From Dyella sp. GSA-30 (GTDB lineage: Bacteria; Pseudomonadota; Gammaproteobacteria; Xanthomonadales; Rhodanobacteraceae), in contig NZ_AP027042.1 of assembly GCF_027924605.1 (NCBI RefSeq), positions 4,317,524 to 4,381,523 of the forward strand: 64,000 bases of DNA, given 5' to 3'. Below are positions 26,499 to 35,815 of the stretch, piece by piece. The translations under genes and the position numbers were made by a program. Under the pieces are notes generated by a model. The model ran no database searches, was not told the DNA's origin, and worked only from the letters and a program-made list of their open reading frames with translations. Position 1 is the stretch's first letter. Each line of letters opens with the position of its first letter.

Positions 26499-26861
26499 TC
26501 AATCCATTTCCATGAGTTGAAACACGTTACCTTCAGGGTCTTCCCCATCGCACATAAGGTAGGGAAAGCCTTCGTAGCGTTTGACGTCGCGCATCGGAAC
26601 GCCCTCGGCCAATAGCTTGTTGCGCAGTTCCAGGAGACCCGAGCGAATCGAGAGCACTATTTTGCTATTGGAGTGAGATTGTTGGGCAGGTTCACGGTCC
26701 CGATATTGAACACCGACCCGATGGAACGCGAGCTCGACAGCACCGGCATCCAGCACGACCCATTCACCCTCGATCTCCTCGCGGACCTTGAACGAAAAGC
26801 TCGCCTGGTAAAACGTCTTCAATCGGGAGACATCGTGGACGTAAAGGATCAATCGTGACAT
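26499..26861 (-). CDS. glyoxalase/bleomycin-resistance (VOC) family protein, copy A
   Basis: 120 residues. VOC pattern: SRLILYVHDVSRLKTFY at the start, GEWVVLDAGAVELAFHRVG, and at the C terminus YLMCDGEDPEGNVFQLME with the Glu metal ligand of the fold. The usual first His ligand is the YVHD His. Nearly identical to copy B at 28677-29039 (nine differences in 120 residues). VOC proteins act as glyoxalases, dioxygenases or antibiotic-binding proteins; the substrate is unknown. A hairpin repeat of family A lies about 100 bases upstream. Confidence 0.8.
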   Translation of the reverse strand: MSRLILYVHDVSRLKTFYQASFSFKVREEIEGEWVVLDAGAVELAFHRVGVQYRDREPAQQSHSNSKIVLSIRSGLLELRNKLLAEGVPMRDVKRYEGFPYLMCDGEDPEGNVFQLMEMD

Positions 26862-26963
26862 GGAAACATGCATAGTTTTCCGATTCCCCTCCTTCGAGAC
26901 CGGCCATCATCGTAACGGCGATCACTTGCCTGTGAAACTGCGTTTTGTCTTCAATCGAAGCGC

Positions 26964-27022
26964 AAACAAAAGGGCCATAGTCCTTTCTTTTGAACTTAGA
27001 GAGGATTCTGACCCCTTTATTT
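26964..27022. repeat. palindromic repeat family A, copy 1
   Basis: Arms AACAAAAGGGCCATAGTCCT and GAGGATTCTGACCCCTTTAT around TTTCTTTTGAACTTAG. It belongs to a set whose consensus is AAAGGGGTCAGAATCCTTTC with its complement downstream. Confidence 0.65.
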
Positions 27023-27026
27023 CATC

Positions 27027-27464
27027 TTACGCATCTTCAAAGCGGTCCTTGAAGACCATCAGCACAACACGTACTCCCAAAAACGCACCGATACCTATCG
27101 ACAACGGTAGCTCCAAGGCCCAATTTCTTGGTTCGCGCGAAAGCCCAATGGCAAGACAACCCAAGCCAAGAACCAAGAAGTAGTAAGCGGCCAAGTCGAA
27201 AATGGGCAACGCTTGCCGCAACCGAAATGGGTTGGCAAACCATGATGGCTTTGCCCACCTCACATCAGATGCCTGCTTTGGAAGTTGGAAGAACGTCACG
27301 CCAAATACCGATACCGCGACGATTCCAATCATCTCAAAGAAGAACGGCCAGAATGGCCTGGAGAAATCCCCTGGAAGCGTTTTAACAAAGTAAACGCTGT
27401 GAATCAGCGCCACAACGAGAAGTACGATTCGCAGAAAAAGCCAAATTTTTTCATTGCCTTTCAC
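27027..27464 (-). CDS. integral membrane protein, unknown
   Basis: 145 residues, four membrane helices: IWLFLRIVLLVVALIHSVYF, FFFEMIGIVAVSVFGVTFFQ, FDLAAYYFLVLGLGCLAIGL and LPLSIGIGAFLGVRVVLMVF. The start ATG is preceded by AAGGCAATG. Its 3' end runs up to the family-A repeat. The copied methyltransferase fragment abuts the 5' side, so the gene is framed by rearrangement junctions. No family recognised. Confidence 0.55.
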   Translation of the reverse strand: MKGNEKIWLFLRIVLLVVALIHSVYFVKTLPGDFSRPFWPFFFEMIGIVAVSVFGVTFFQLPKQASDVRWAKPSWFANPFRLRQALPIFDLAAYYFLVLGLGCLAIGLSREPRNWALELPLSIGIGAFLGVRVVLMVFKDRFEDA

Positions 27465-27476
27465 AAATCACCTTCC

Positions 27477-27768
27477 AGACGTGGGTGCTTTCAACGCGAT
27501 AGTCTTCAAGCTTGTGAAGCCCGGCGGCTACTATCTGGTCTCCGACCACGCCGCTACCGCAGGATCGGGCCTGAAGAACACCGAGGATCTGCACCGCATC
27601 GACCCTGCGGCTGTAAAGGCCGAGGTCGAGAAAGCCGGTTTCGTATTCGATGGGGAGATCAAGATTCTCGCCAATCCGAACGACGATCACACCCTGAAGG
27701 TGTTCGATCCTACTATCCGCGGCAAGACCGATCGCTTCATATTTCGCTTCAAGAAGCCCTTGCACTAA
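27477..27768 (+). pseudogene. 3' fragment of the exported methyltransferase, duplicated
   Basis: From AGACGTGGGTGC at 27477 the sequence follows 22275 onward almost base for base, through the stop and the downstream hairpin to about 27895. Only the last ~97 residues of the protein are present, without motif I or signal peptide, so it cannot be an active methyltransferase. An in-frame ATG at 27454 is accidental. Confidence 0.85.
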
Positions 27769-27954
27769 TGCTGCGTAGCTTCCGGGTGCGATGTCGTGCA
27801 TCGCGCCCGGGAGTTCCTCCATAGATCTGTGATGCGTGTACATAAACGGAGGCTATCGCTTGATGGCCACGGCATTCCCGATGCATGTCAGACAGCCTGC
27901 TTTCGGCGACGCATTAGATGAACTGCGTCCAAGTACAGTTGCAAGCAGCACAAA

Positions 27955-28440
27955 TCAATGTGTCGTAGAAACGGGAATCCACTGGAACTCTACACGCCTA
28001 TTTAGCTGCCTACCGTCTGAAGTGGCATTGTCGCCCACGGGATCATTAGCACCCCGCCCTTCAGGGGGAAGAAGCTGGCGCGCAGAAACTCCATGCGCAA
28101 GCATCCACTTGTAAACCAACTGGGCACGCTTGAGCGACAGATGGTCACATTCGGCAACAACACATTCATGGTTATCGGTGTAGCCCACTATTTTCACAAG
28201 GAAGTGATCTTTTAACTTCGGAATGGCCATCGCGCCGTTCTTTAGGACCTCAGAGGGGTTGTCATAGCCAGACAACGCGGTCTCAATACCGTCGTTGGCG
28301 AACGGCCTCCTTTCTCCAAAAAGTACACTTGGTATGTCAAACGTCGAGGCAACGGCTTCATTGACAAACGCTGCGCAAGACAGAGTTAGTAGCGACGAGC
28401 ACACGAGCGATCTTATGACGTCGATCTGACGCGAATTCAC
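27955..28440 (-). CDS. exported OmpA-like (peptidoglycan-associating) domain protein
   Basis: 161 residues with a signal peptide (VCSSLLTLSCAAFVNEAVAS). The OmpA-C fold is evident from ~60: VKIVGYTDNHECVVAECDHL, LSLKRAQLVYKWMLAHGVSA, LPPEGRGANDPVGDN and the terminal NRRVEFQWIPVS. The Asp and Arg that bind diaminopimelate in OmpA domains (TD..; NRR) are present. The CVVAEC pair is unusual. Likely periplasmic peptidoglycan anchor; its partner is not visible. Confidence 0.8.
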   Translation of the reverse strand: MNSRQIDVIRSLVCSSLLTLSCAAFVNEAVASTFDIPSVLFGERRPFANDGIETALSGYDNPSEVLKNGAMAIPKLKDHFLVKIVGYTDNHECVVAECDHLSLKRAQLVYKWMLAHGVSARQLLPPEGRGANDPVGDNATSDGRQLNRRVEFQWIPVSTTH

Positions 28441-28512
28441 TTGTCCGTTCCCTCTCGTCTTACCTTGAAGTAGCGTCAGCCTGGGCCAACCAGGCTCCTC
28501 TCTAGTCCATCA

Positions 28513-28609
28513 GTGCCAACATCGGCAGGAGGATCTCCCCTGACGATACGGACTACACCGCATGTGTGGCGAAGAAGCCTGCCAGTTCTACTGCCTGTTC
28601 CATCAACAT
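28513..28609 (-). pseudogene. truncated copy of the 25.9-kb hypothetical gene
   Basis: The segment repeats the 5' part of the gene at 25935-26426 (start, then LAGFFATHAV). A TGG-to-TAG change gives an in-frame stop after 18 codons, and similarity ends at about 28513. It is the outer edge of the duplicated block that carries glyoxalase copy B. Confidence 0.8.
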
Positions 28610-28676
28610 CTCCCCCTGTCCGCCAATCACCAGGCCACTTGGGATACCTTCCCATTCCCACCGACAATCGCGTCCG

Positions 28677-29039
28677 TCAATCCATTTCCATGAGTTGAAA
28701 CACGTTACCTTCAGGGTCTTCCCCATCGCACATAAGGTAGGGAAAGCCTTCGTAGCGTTTGACGTTGCGCATCGGGGCGCCCTCGGCCAGTAGCTTGTTG
28801 CGCAGTTCCAGGAGACCTGAGCGAATCGAGAGCACTATTTTGCTATTGGAGTGAGAATGCTCGGAAGGCTGGCGCTCCCGATATTGAACACCGACCCGAT
28901 GGAACGCCAACTCGACAGCACCGGCATCCAGCACGACCCATTCGCCCTCGATCTCCTCGCGGACCTTGAACGAAAAGCTCGTCAGGTAAAACGTCTTCAA
29001 TCGGGAGACATCGTGGACGTAAAGGATCAATCGTGACAT
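28677..29039 (-). CDS. glyoxalase/bleomycin-resistance (VOC) family protein, copy B
   Basis: 120 residues, same as copy A except at nine positions, most of them clustered at residues 55-61 and 19-20. The metal-binding strands and the GNVFQLMEMD end are intact, so it may be functional. A family-A hairpin begins two bases before the start codon, displacing whatever ribosome site copy A uses, so expression of copy B is doubtful. Confidence 0.75.
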   Translation of the reverse strand: MSRLILYVHDVSRLKTFYLTSFSFKVREEIEGEWVVLDAGAVELAFHRVGVQYRERQPSEHSHSNSKIVLSIRSGLLELRNKLLAEGAPMRNVKRYEGFPYLMCDGEDPEGNVFQLMEMD

Positions 29040-29040
29040 C

Positions 29041-29098
29041 AAAAAAAGGGGTCAGAATCTTTTCATTTGACCTTAGAAAGGATTCTGACCTCTTTGTT
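29041..29098. repeat. palindromic repeat family A, copy 2
   Basis: AAAAAAAGGGGTCAGAATCT and GATTCTGACCTCTTTGTTT form the arms around TTTCATTTGACCTTAG. It touches the start of glyoxalase copy B. Confidence 0.75.
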
Positions 29099-29144
29099 TT
29101 CAGCTATTACGACTAGAGCCACCCGGCCGTGATAGCTCAATACC

Positions 29145-29888
29145 TCAAGAAAGCGTTACTGGAAAATCTATATCGTATCTGTAAGGAATTTCGATCAAGT
29201 CAGCTTGCCGGCTCAGCTCATCCGCTCGTTTTTTATTCTGTACATATCCACCGCCTCCACTGGCATACAACTGAGCCAGCTTTCGCATAGCAGATGGATT
29301 GTTCAAAGCAGCGGCCCGTTCCAGCAAATCATTGCTACGACGCTTGTCAGAATCAATGTCGCTTGTGTCAAGGAGAAGCGAAAGTTGAAAAACGCTTTCC
29401 ACGTCTCCCAGTTCCACCCCCTTCTCTAGATAAAAACGTCCTTGCTCCGCATCAAAAGGAACGAATTTCCCCGCCAGATAGTCAAGAGCCAATGATCTGG
29501 CCGCAGGACCATAGCCAAGCTCAACCGCCTCTCGTCGTAACCGAATAGACTCAGATTGATTGGTTGCTTTGTCATTTGACCCAGCCTCCTCGAAGGAGGA
29601 AAGCAGATGAACAGCGGGGCCAAACCTCGATTCGGCCGACTGGCGGCAAAACTTGTAAGCCAATTCTTTGCTTTTGTAGCCAAAAATCCCCATAAAATAA
29701 AAGGTGGCCAGGGCGTGCTGAGCTTCCCGGTTGTTCGCATCTGCTTCCCGTAGGAGCCACTCTTTAATCGATTCAAGCTCCGAGGTGAACGAGAAGCCGG
29801 AGGACTCCACGAAGCGACGTGCCACTGCCACGTTGTCTAGTCCGTTTAGCTCAAGAAACTCAATGTATTGGAGCGTTTTTTCAGTCAT
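29145..29888 (-). CDS. Sel1-repeat protein, candidate immunity to the Rhs toxin
   Basis: 247 residues from ATG 29888 (GTG at 29894 possible), starting 15 bases after the Rhs stop. Alpha-solenoid of Sel1-like repeats: REAQHALATFYFMGIFGYKS, FGPAVHLLSSFEEAGSNDKA, GPAARSLALDYLAGKFVPFD, DVESVFQLSLLLDTSDIDSD, NPSAMRKLAQLYASGGGGYV. No signal peptide, so cytosolic. A gene directly behind a polymorphic toxin gene is the usual position of immunity, and Sel1/TPR-type solenoids are known immunity folds. Role inferred from position. Confidence 0.65.
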   Translation of the reverse strand: MTEKTLQYIEFLELNGLDNVAVARRFVESSGFSFTSELESIKEWLLREADANNREAQHALATFYFMGIFGYKSKELAYKFCRQSAESRFGPAVHLLSSFEEAGSNDKATNQSESIRLRREAVELGYGPAARSLALDYLAGKFVPFDAEQGRFYLEKGVELGDVESVFQLSLLLDTSDIDSDKRRSNDLLERAAALNNPSAMRKLAQLYASGGGGYVQNKKRADELSRQADLIEIPYRYDIDFPVTLS

Positions 29889-29903
29889 TTTCACGCCAAG
29901 AGA

Positions 29904-32900
29904 TTATGGCTTTACATGAGGAGGAGGAACCTCCCAATCAATAAGAGGAACTTGGAAGCTTGGACAGCGCTGATTGTGATCTTTAGCAAGTTTGTTGTAA
30001 GAAGCCGTGATACCGCGCTGAACCTGTGCCTCAACATCTTTACCAAAGAACACCAGCAAAGCCAGCTTTTTCGCATAGAGAAGCATGAGCGCCTGTCGCT
30101 CCTGCTCGCAACCGTTGTCGCCGGGGCAAGTTTGCGGGGGCGGCTTTCTGCGGTTTACCGGAAACGGAATGACGTTCGACCTACCGGGTGGCGCTTCATC
30201 ATTCGGGCCACCAGCAGTACTCGGCCATACAGACAAACCTATACCGCAAAGAACCGGATTGGCAGCACAGGCCTCGATAACTACCCCGAACCCTAACTCC
30301 GGATCTTCGGGATCTACTACTGGGTCATTCGCAGGGTCACCAAAACTAGGAACTCGACCCGTGGGGGGCCTCTGCGTTGTCGTCGACGGCTCTTTGACTG
30401 GAGCCGTCCTAGCTTCAAGTCCTTGTGGATCAGTGAGACCAAGCGGCGCACCGTTTACATAAGCATAGGAGCTCATTCCACCAGCCAGACCAACCGGGTC
30501 ACTTTGCAAATATCGGCCCGTGGCTGCGTCGTAGTCTCGGTTCACATTGTAAGCCACACCGCGCTCTTGGTCGAAATATTGGCCCGGGTAACGCAAATTA
30601 AGGGCATACCCATTTGCGCTAACGGGCTGCTTTTCGCCAAACGGATTACTTTGATATGGCCACTGCCAAATTAGAGTTCCCGATGCATCGCTGATGGATC
30701 TAGGCGTCCCCGCGCCATCTGCAACCACGAAGTTCACGGACGCCGTTGAACCTAAGCCGTCCACTGCCGCAATAGGAAGATCATCCATCCAAACGTAGTC
30801 GCGATTTGAACTCCCGTATTCACCGATAAGTCGACTGGTCTCATCGTAAGCGAACCGCTCGTTGAAGGCTTGGGGTGTCGTTGCCATTTTGGCGATACGC
30901 TCACCCGACGCATTATAAGTATAGGTACCTACTGTTACATTGTTTGCTTGAGCCACCGTCAAACGATTACGACCATCGTATCCAAACCCAAACGTCTGCC
31001 CGCCAGTTGCATTCCCTGTTGTGTTGCCATTCAAGTCATACGACCTGGCTGAACTACCAATGCTAGTCAACCAATGCGTACCTGACTGGTAACTATACGT
31101 TCCAGCCGCCAATCCACCTGTGCTGGTTTTGCTTAAACGGTCACCCGTTTTGTTGTACGTATAAGACTCAACTGCATTGCCCTGGCTATCCAATACACCC
31201 GTCAACCGATAGAACGGGTCGTAGGTGTACGTCTCAGTCGGGGTAGGAGCGCCTGGCGTATTTCCAAGGCTCGCAATGCTTCCCATTACGTCGCGCGTAA
31301 AATGGAGACTGAAGCTTGGGCTTGCGAGATCCAGCAATCGATAGTTTTCGTCGTAGTTACGCGTTACCGCCTGGCCATTACCCAGTGTGTATCCCACTAC
31401 GGGACCAAACGGCAGATAAGTCACATTGCTCACAACGGCCTGCCCGGCCCCACCGCTGGGCGTGACAGTTACCGATGCAATTTGCCCAAGAATATTCCGA
31501 CCATACTTGGCTACTGAGCCACTTGGATAGGTAACTTGGTTTAAGCGATTGGCCAACGTGTAGCCATAGCTCGTAGTATCAGTGCTAGAACCCTGCGCTT
31601 GGAATTTCTGCACCACATTGCCACGATCATCGTAGCAATAGGTTGTGGTAACAGCATTCTCCACCACCCGGGTCAACCGACCAACCGGGCCAGCCCCCGA
31701 ACACCCCGTAACAGAGTTCAGCTCGTCATAGTGATATGTCACATTGAGCGTCGTATCGGCAAAGCTCACCGTTAGCAGACGATTGAGCGCATCGTAGGTG
31801 CTCGTACTAACTACCCCTTTCGCGTCGGTATGCGTCAAGCGGTTACCGGCTGCGTCGAACGTATCCGTGCTGCTTCCGGTATCAGGGCTTTGCAAACCAG
31901 TCCGGTTATCCAAACCATCGTAGGAGTAATGAGTGGCTAAGTTCGACGGATCGATGACCTGGGTAATGCGGTCCAACGCATCGTATGAGATGGCGGTCGT
32001 GGTGTTCTGAGTCGACACATCCGAACCATTGTAATTTTCAATGGTACTCGCCAAACGATCGAGGGCATCCAGCGTGCTCTTTTTCTGGATTCCAAAGCCA
32101 TCGCTGGACAGCACTAAGTTGCCATTTGCATCATAACTCCCGCCCGCACTGGCATCGAAAACGGTGTGACTCAGACCATCTTTCGCCTTGACCAACTGAC
32201 CCAACGTATTGAACTGGCGCGACAAACTATGAACAGGGGTCGCGCCACTAGAGCTGTAGATGTTTTCAGCCGTGCGATTGCCGGAAGCATCCAGGGTGTA
32301 TTGAATGTAGTTGCCCTGCCCGTCGGTTACTTTTGTAAGACGGTGTGCATTGTTGTAGCTGTAGGTGGTAACGATGCCGTCGGGATCAGTCATCGTCTCT
32401 ACAGCGCCATAAGGCGTGTATGTGTAGTTCGTCGTAGCGAAATCAAATCCTGTGGACCATGATGCGAGCCAGCCACGAGGTGTATAGGACATCGTCGATA
32501 TGATGCCGTTCTGGTCCGCCATGGTCGTGAGGCGGCCCGCACCATCGTAGCCAATGTAGGTCGTATGATGCCCCAGTGCATCCGTTACCGAGGAAAGGTC
32601 ACCATGGCGATGCAGGACGTTGTCGTCCATGAAATAGGCGTACGTTGTCGTGTCATTGACATCCGTGCGCGGCCCTGTCGCGGTCAGCAACAAGCCGACT
32701 AGCGGACATTGCACGGCATCGACACTCGCGCAATAGGTATACGTCCATCGCCGCACGCCAGCCGGAACGTTACCGGTATTGCTGCACTGATAACCCGTCG
32801 CCGCAGCATTCGTCGGATCGGCCTCACAATGCGCCAGCGTCTGGCCGATGGCGTTGTAGACCCATGCACTTGAAGCGACTGTGTTGCCAGCGTTATCCCG

Positions 32901-34583
32901 CACCACACGAGTCAACGGCAGTCGCAGCGATGTGTTCCAGGTGGTAGTGATCGTGCGCTGATTTGGCGTGTTGTAGGCATCCACTTCCTGATCGAGCAGA
33001 CCTGTGCTGTCGTAGGTTGTGTTGGTGATATTCCCATTGAAGTCCGTCCTGGACGATGTGTAGCCGTGGCTGTCGTAGCTAAGTGATTTCCATGGCTGAT
33101 TGCACTGGGTGCCGCATGGGACGGAACTTGCGGCGCTGCGGAAGCTACCGGAGGCGTCGGTCTGGGCCTGGAGATGAACCGATAGCCCAAGCGGCGTGGT
33201 GAGTGTGGCGGGGCCTGGATTGACGCTATACGTCACAGCCATCGCATCGGCGCCGCCAGCGAACGTGGACGATATGGCTTGGCCCTGACTGTTATAGCCA
33301 GTGCTAGCAAACCGGACACCGGCCTCATCGATAACCCCGGTAAGCGCTGTCGGCTGGCTTGTCCCCGAGTTCAGCGAAGCTTCGTTGTAGACATACTGAA
33401 GTACTTTCCCATCCGGATATTGCACCGACGTGAGATTTCCCGTGGTGGCGTCATAGCCATAAAGCAGCGTGCCGCCATCGGGCAACGCCACTTGCGACAA
33501 GCTGCCATTGCTGTTGTAGCTGAAATTCAACTGGCGACCACTCGGATCCGAGACGGTAAGCAGCAAGTTCGGAACGGGTGCGACGGAAGTTGGCGTGCTC
33601 GCCGTGCTATAGGCAAGCAGCGCCGTCTGACCGGTTTGATCCGTGATGGATTGAAGCAAGCCAGCCGCAGAGTACTGCTCGTACTCGCGGACCGATGCCA
33701 TGAACACGGTGTAGCTGACGGGGTTACCGCTGGCGTCGTCCTGCTCCGTCAAGGTATCGGCAATATCCGCGTCTGCGTGCCAGACGCCACCGCTCTTGAG
33801 AAACTGTTCGCTGCTCCCGTCTGGCCGATAGAGGACGATAAGGGAATCGTCCGACGCACCAGGGTTGGACAAAAAGATTGCCAGCGAGCGATCGAACGAG
33901 TGGCGCCACTGCGGCCCGAGGTTTGTCTGGGCGATGGCACCGGCCACACCTGCACCGCTGTTATAGAAGCGCCGGAAGGTCAGCCAGGACGACCCACGGA
34001 AGTCGGTGTCTTGCTCGTATTTGTTGCCCGTCGCGGTATTGATCGGGTCGCCAGCCATAGGCGTGCCAGAGGCGCCGCCCGTGCTGTCTATCGCGCTATC
34101 GCCACTGCTCTTCTTAGGACTGGATGCCGCCCCTTTGCCACCGTCGCCACTATTGCAATTGCAGCCACCGGCATTCTTGCCTACGTCGTAGGCCTGCGGC
34201 GTACCCACAATCAGTATCTCGTCGTGATCGAAGAAGCAGCTGCCACTGCCGCCGCCGTCGTTACCGCCATACGCCTGGCGGGCAACATACGGGCTCGGCG
34301 GATGGGCCCCGAAGTAAACCGGATCGATAAAACACGATCCCGTGCCGGTCCCGTACTCGGCATTGAGTACATTCGCCGCCGCCTGCATGGCGGCCTGCAA
34401 CGTAAAGTAAGGGCCTGGGCTTTGGCTGCCCGTTCCATTTCCATCGAGTTCGTTCAAGGTGAACGGCGGACCGTAGGTCTGTGCCTGAGCTGCTCCAGGG
34501 AAAGCGCAAACGGCCAACTGCAGCATCACCAGCACAAGCCATAGCGACCAACGCGGCCAACGACTCTTCATCATCCCAGACAT
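29904..34583 (-). CDS. exported RHS-repeat protein with unrecognised C-terminal domain
   Basis: 1559 residues behind AGGGGAATGT. N terminus: signal peptide (LWLVLVMLQLAVCAFPGA), a Cys/Gly-rich segment, then a DUF6531-like entry (GDPINTATGNKYEQDTDFRG). About 40 RHS/YD strands follow (YDANGNLV, YDALNRL, YDGLDNRTG). The conserved core ends with YDAATGRYLQSDPVGLAGGM and DPQGL near residue 1388. The remaining ~170 residues are a Pro-rich linker and a Cys-containing helical domain (CPGDNGCEQERQALMLLYAK) ending VPPPHVKP. The shell encloses a C-terminal toxin in this family. The toxin fold was not recognised and no nuclease motif is seen. A Sel1 gene follows. Confidence 0.85.
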   Translation of the reverse strand: MSGMMKSRWPRWSLWLVLVMLQLAVCAFPGAAQAQTYGPPFTLNELDGNGTGSQSPGPYFTLQAAMQAAANVLNAEYGTGTGSCFIDPVYFGAHPPSPYVARQAYGGNDGGGSGSCFFDHDEILIVGTPQAYDVGKNAGGCNCNSGDGGKGAASSPKKSSGDSAIDSTGGASGTPMAGDPINTATGNKYEQDTDFRGSSWLTFRRFYNSGAGVAGAIAQTNLGPQWRHSFDRSLAIFLSNPGASDDSLIVLYRPDGSSEQFLKSGGVWHADADIADTLTEQDDASGNPVSYTVFMASVREYEQYSAAGLLQSITDQTGQTALLAYSTASTPTSVAPVPNLLLTVSDPSGRQLNFSYNSNGSLSQVALPDGGTLLYGYDATTGNLTSVQYPDGKVLQYVYNEASLNSGTSQPTALTGVIDEAGVRFASTGYNSQGQAISSTFAGGADAMAVTYSVNPGPATLTTPLGLSVHLQAQTDASGSFRSAASSVPCGTQCNQPWKSLSYDSHGYTSSRTDFNGNITNTTYDSTGLLDQEVDAYNTPNQRTITTTWNTSLRLPLTRVVRDNAGNTVASSAWVYNAIGQTLAHCEADPTNAAATGYQCSNTGNVPAGVRRWTYTYCASVDAVQCPLVGLLLTATGPRTDVNDTTTYAYFMDDNVLHRHGDLSSVTDALGHHTTYIGYDGAGRLTTMADQNGIISTMSYTPRGWLASWSTGFDFATTNYTYTPYGAVETMTDPDGIVTTYSYNNAHRLTKVTDGQGNYIQYTLDASGNRTAENIYSSSGATPVHSLSRQFNTLGQLVKAKDGLSHTVFDASAGGSYDANGNLVLSSDGFGIQKKSTLDALDRLASTIENYNGSDVSTQNTTTAISYDALDRITQVIDPSNLATHYSYDGLDNRTGLQSPDTGSSTDTFDAAGNRLTHTDAKGVVSTSTYDALNRLLTVSFADTTLNVTYHYDELNSVTGCSGAGPVGRLTRVVENAVTTTYCYDDRGNVVQKFQAQGSSTDTTSYGYTLANRLNQVTYPSGSVAKYGRNILGQIASVTVTPSGGAGQAVVSNVTYLPFGPVVGYTLGNGQAVTRNYDENYRLLDLASPSFSLHFTRDVMGSIASLGNTPGAPTPTETYTYDPFYRLTGVLDSQGNAVESYTYNKTGDRLSKTSTGGLAAGTYSYQSGTHWLTSIGSSARSYDLNGNTTGNATGGQTFGFGYDGRNRLTVAQANNVTVGTYTYNASGERIAKMATTPQAFNERFAYDETSRLIGEYGSSNRDYVWMDDLPIAAVDGLGSTASVNFVVADGAGTPRSISDASGTLIWQWPYQSNPFGEKQPVSANGYALNLRYPGQYFDQERGVAYNVNRDYDAATGRYLQSDPVGLAGGMSSYAYVNGAPLGLTDPQGLEARTAPVKEPSTTTQRPPTGRVPSFGDPANDPVVDPEDPELGFGVVIEACAANPVLCGIGLSVWPSTAGGPNDEAPPGRSNVIPFPVNRRKPPPQTCPGDNGCEQERQALMLLYAKKLALLVFFGKDVEAQVQRGITASYNKLAKDHNQRCPSFQVPLIDWEVPPPHVKP

Positions 34584-35268
34584 ACATTCCCCTGTTCGCC
34601 ATTACGGCGCAAACCTTGCAATCGGCAACTCATCGAAGGCAAACACCGCAATCATGAGTGCCATGACAATCCAATGGACACGGCGCTTTATAGGCAACCC
34701 AACCCAGCGGACCTTCGTTTGAACTACGTTATTGACGGGGTATAGCCCAGTCTTCCCTAACACACATGGCAATGCCGACCGGCGACGCTTAGGTCGCCCA
34801 TCGACAGAGAAAGAAATCGAACTTGTTTCAGATAGAAAGCGAAGTAAAGCATCCTGCCATCCCCTAGTTCTTCCCTAATAATCAATACTGAACTGCAAAG
34901 TTCACCCGGAGTCAACTGGCAAATTCTTGCGACTCGATGTGACATCCGTTGTTTCAAATTGGCATGCCGATCCCTCTCGAACACCGAAATTTGCCAATCT
35001 CCAGAACTGCCTGGTAGATGATGCCAACGACCTGTTGCAGAACGTGAGACGCCAAGCTTTGTCGCTTTCTGGAGATATTCGGGGAACCCATGAAATGCTC
35101 CGCCGACAACAAACAAAGGGCTCAGAATCCTATCTAATGTCAAAAGAAAGGATTCTGGCCCCTTTATTTCCACGTGCAGTCGCCGGGCAAAACGACAACG
35201 ACACGTGAGAAGTCGGCATTGACGTTCATGGGCATTCTTCTGGCCCGGATGATCAGAATCCCGGCAGC
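34584..35268. other. intergenic upstream of the rhs gene
   Basis: 685 bases, holding one family-A hairpin (35111-35169). A 138-codon minus-strand frame (34757-35173) begins inside that hairpin; its last half (from RQRMSHRVARICQ) could be a decayed gene but nothing in it is recognised. The Rhs promoter must lie here. Confidence 0.35.
35111..35169. repeat. palindromic repeat family A, copy 3
   Basis: AAACAAAGGGCTCAGAATCC at the left, GGATTCTGGCCCCTTTATT at the right. Confidence 0.7.
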
Positions 35269-35610
35269 TTATGTAGCAAGTTGCGCGTGGGCCTCAAGCA
35301 CGCGCGCCGAATAAGTCAGAGCTGCCCCGGCGTTCAGAGCAATGGCGACGCCAAGCGCCTCGGAGATCTCTACTAACGTGGCACCGTGCTCGACCGCCTT
35401 TTTGGTATGCACCGAGATGCAGCCATCGCAGCGCGTGGTAACAGCGACGGCCAGCGCGATCAGTTCATGTATCTTCGGCTCGAGATGACCGGTGGTTGCG
35501 GCAGCGTTGTCGATAGTGCTCAAGCCGCGCACCACGTCAGGGCTTTGTTTGGCATAGTCGCCAACGTGCGCCAGGAGCGCGGCGCGGTAGGCATTCCAGT
35601 CGTTCATCAT
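35269..35610 (-). CDS. AhpD-like carboxymuconolactone decarboxylase family protein
   Basis: 113 residues from ATG 35610; the longer frame upstream is not protein-like. The redox pair CDGCISVH with the preceding Glu (KIHELIALAVAVTTRCDGC) is the AhpD signature. It is downstream of an SDR gene on the same strand (about 205 bases apart) and opposite a LysR gene, so the pair is probably LysR-controlled. It probably handles peroxide or a small organic substrate. Confidence 0.85.
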   Translation of the reverse strand: MMNDWNAYRAALLAHVGDYAKQSPDVVRGLSTIDNAAATTGHLEPKIHELIALAVAVTTRCDGCISVHTKKAVEHGATLVEISEALGVAIALNAGAALTYSARVLEAHAQLAT

Positions 35611-35815
35611 GGTGTGTATCTCGTCTTGGTTGAGGCCGACGGGAGGCAGTCGGCGAATGATTCGGGTTGCTTGCTGGATGCGCGCTTTGGCGCCGAGGCC
35701 GGCAGCGACTGGAAACCGCCAACAACATCCGTCGTGAGCAGCTCGCCATCGGCTCGTGGCATGCATTCACTTAAAGAAGGGAGAGGCCGGGCACCGTCAG
35801 CGCTCCCTCTGCATA

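Noticed and set aside
20400-29900. Chromosomal integron cassette array
   Set aside because: Small genes with repeats suggested cassettes, but no integrase, attI or attC-like RYYYAAC/GTTRRRY pairs were found, and genes face both ways.
33279-34544. 421-codon plus-strand frame opposite the Rhs N terminus
   Set aside because: Shadow of the Rhs repeats; wrong codon pattern.
34757-35173. 138-codon minus-strand frame upstream of rhs
   Set aside because: Its first residues are translated hairpin repeat; no independent start or family.
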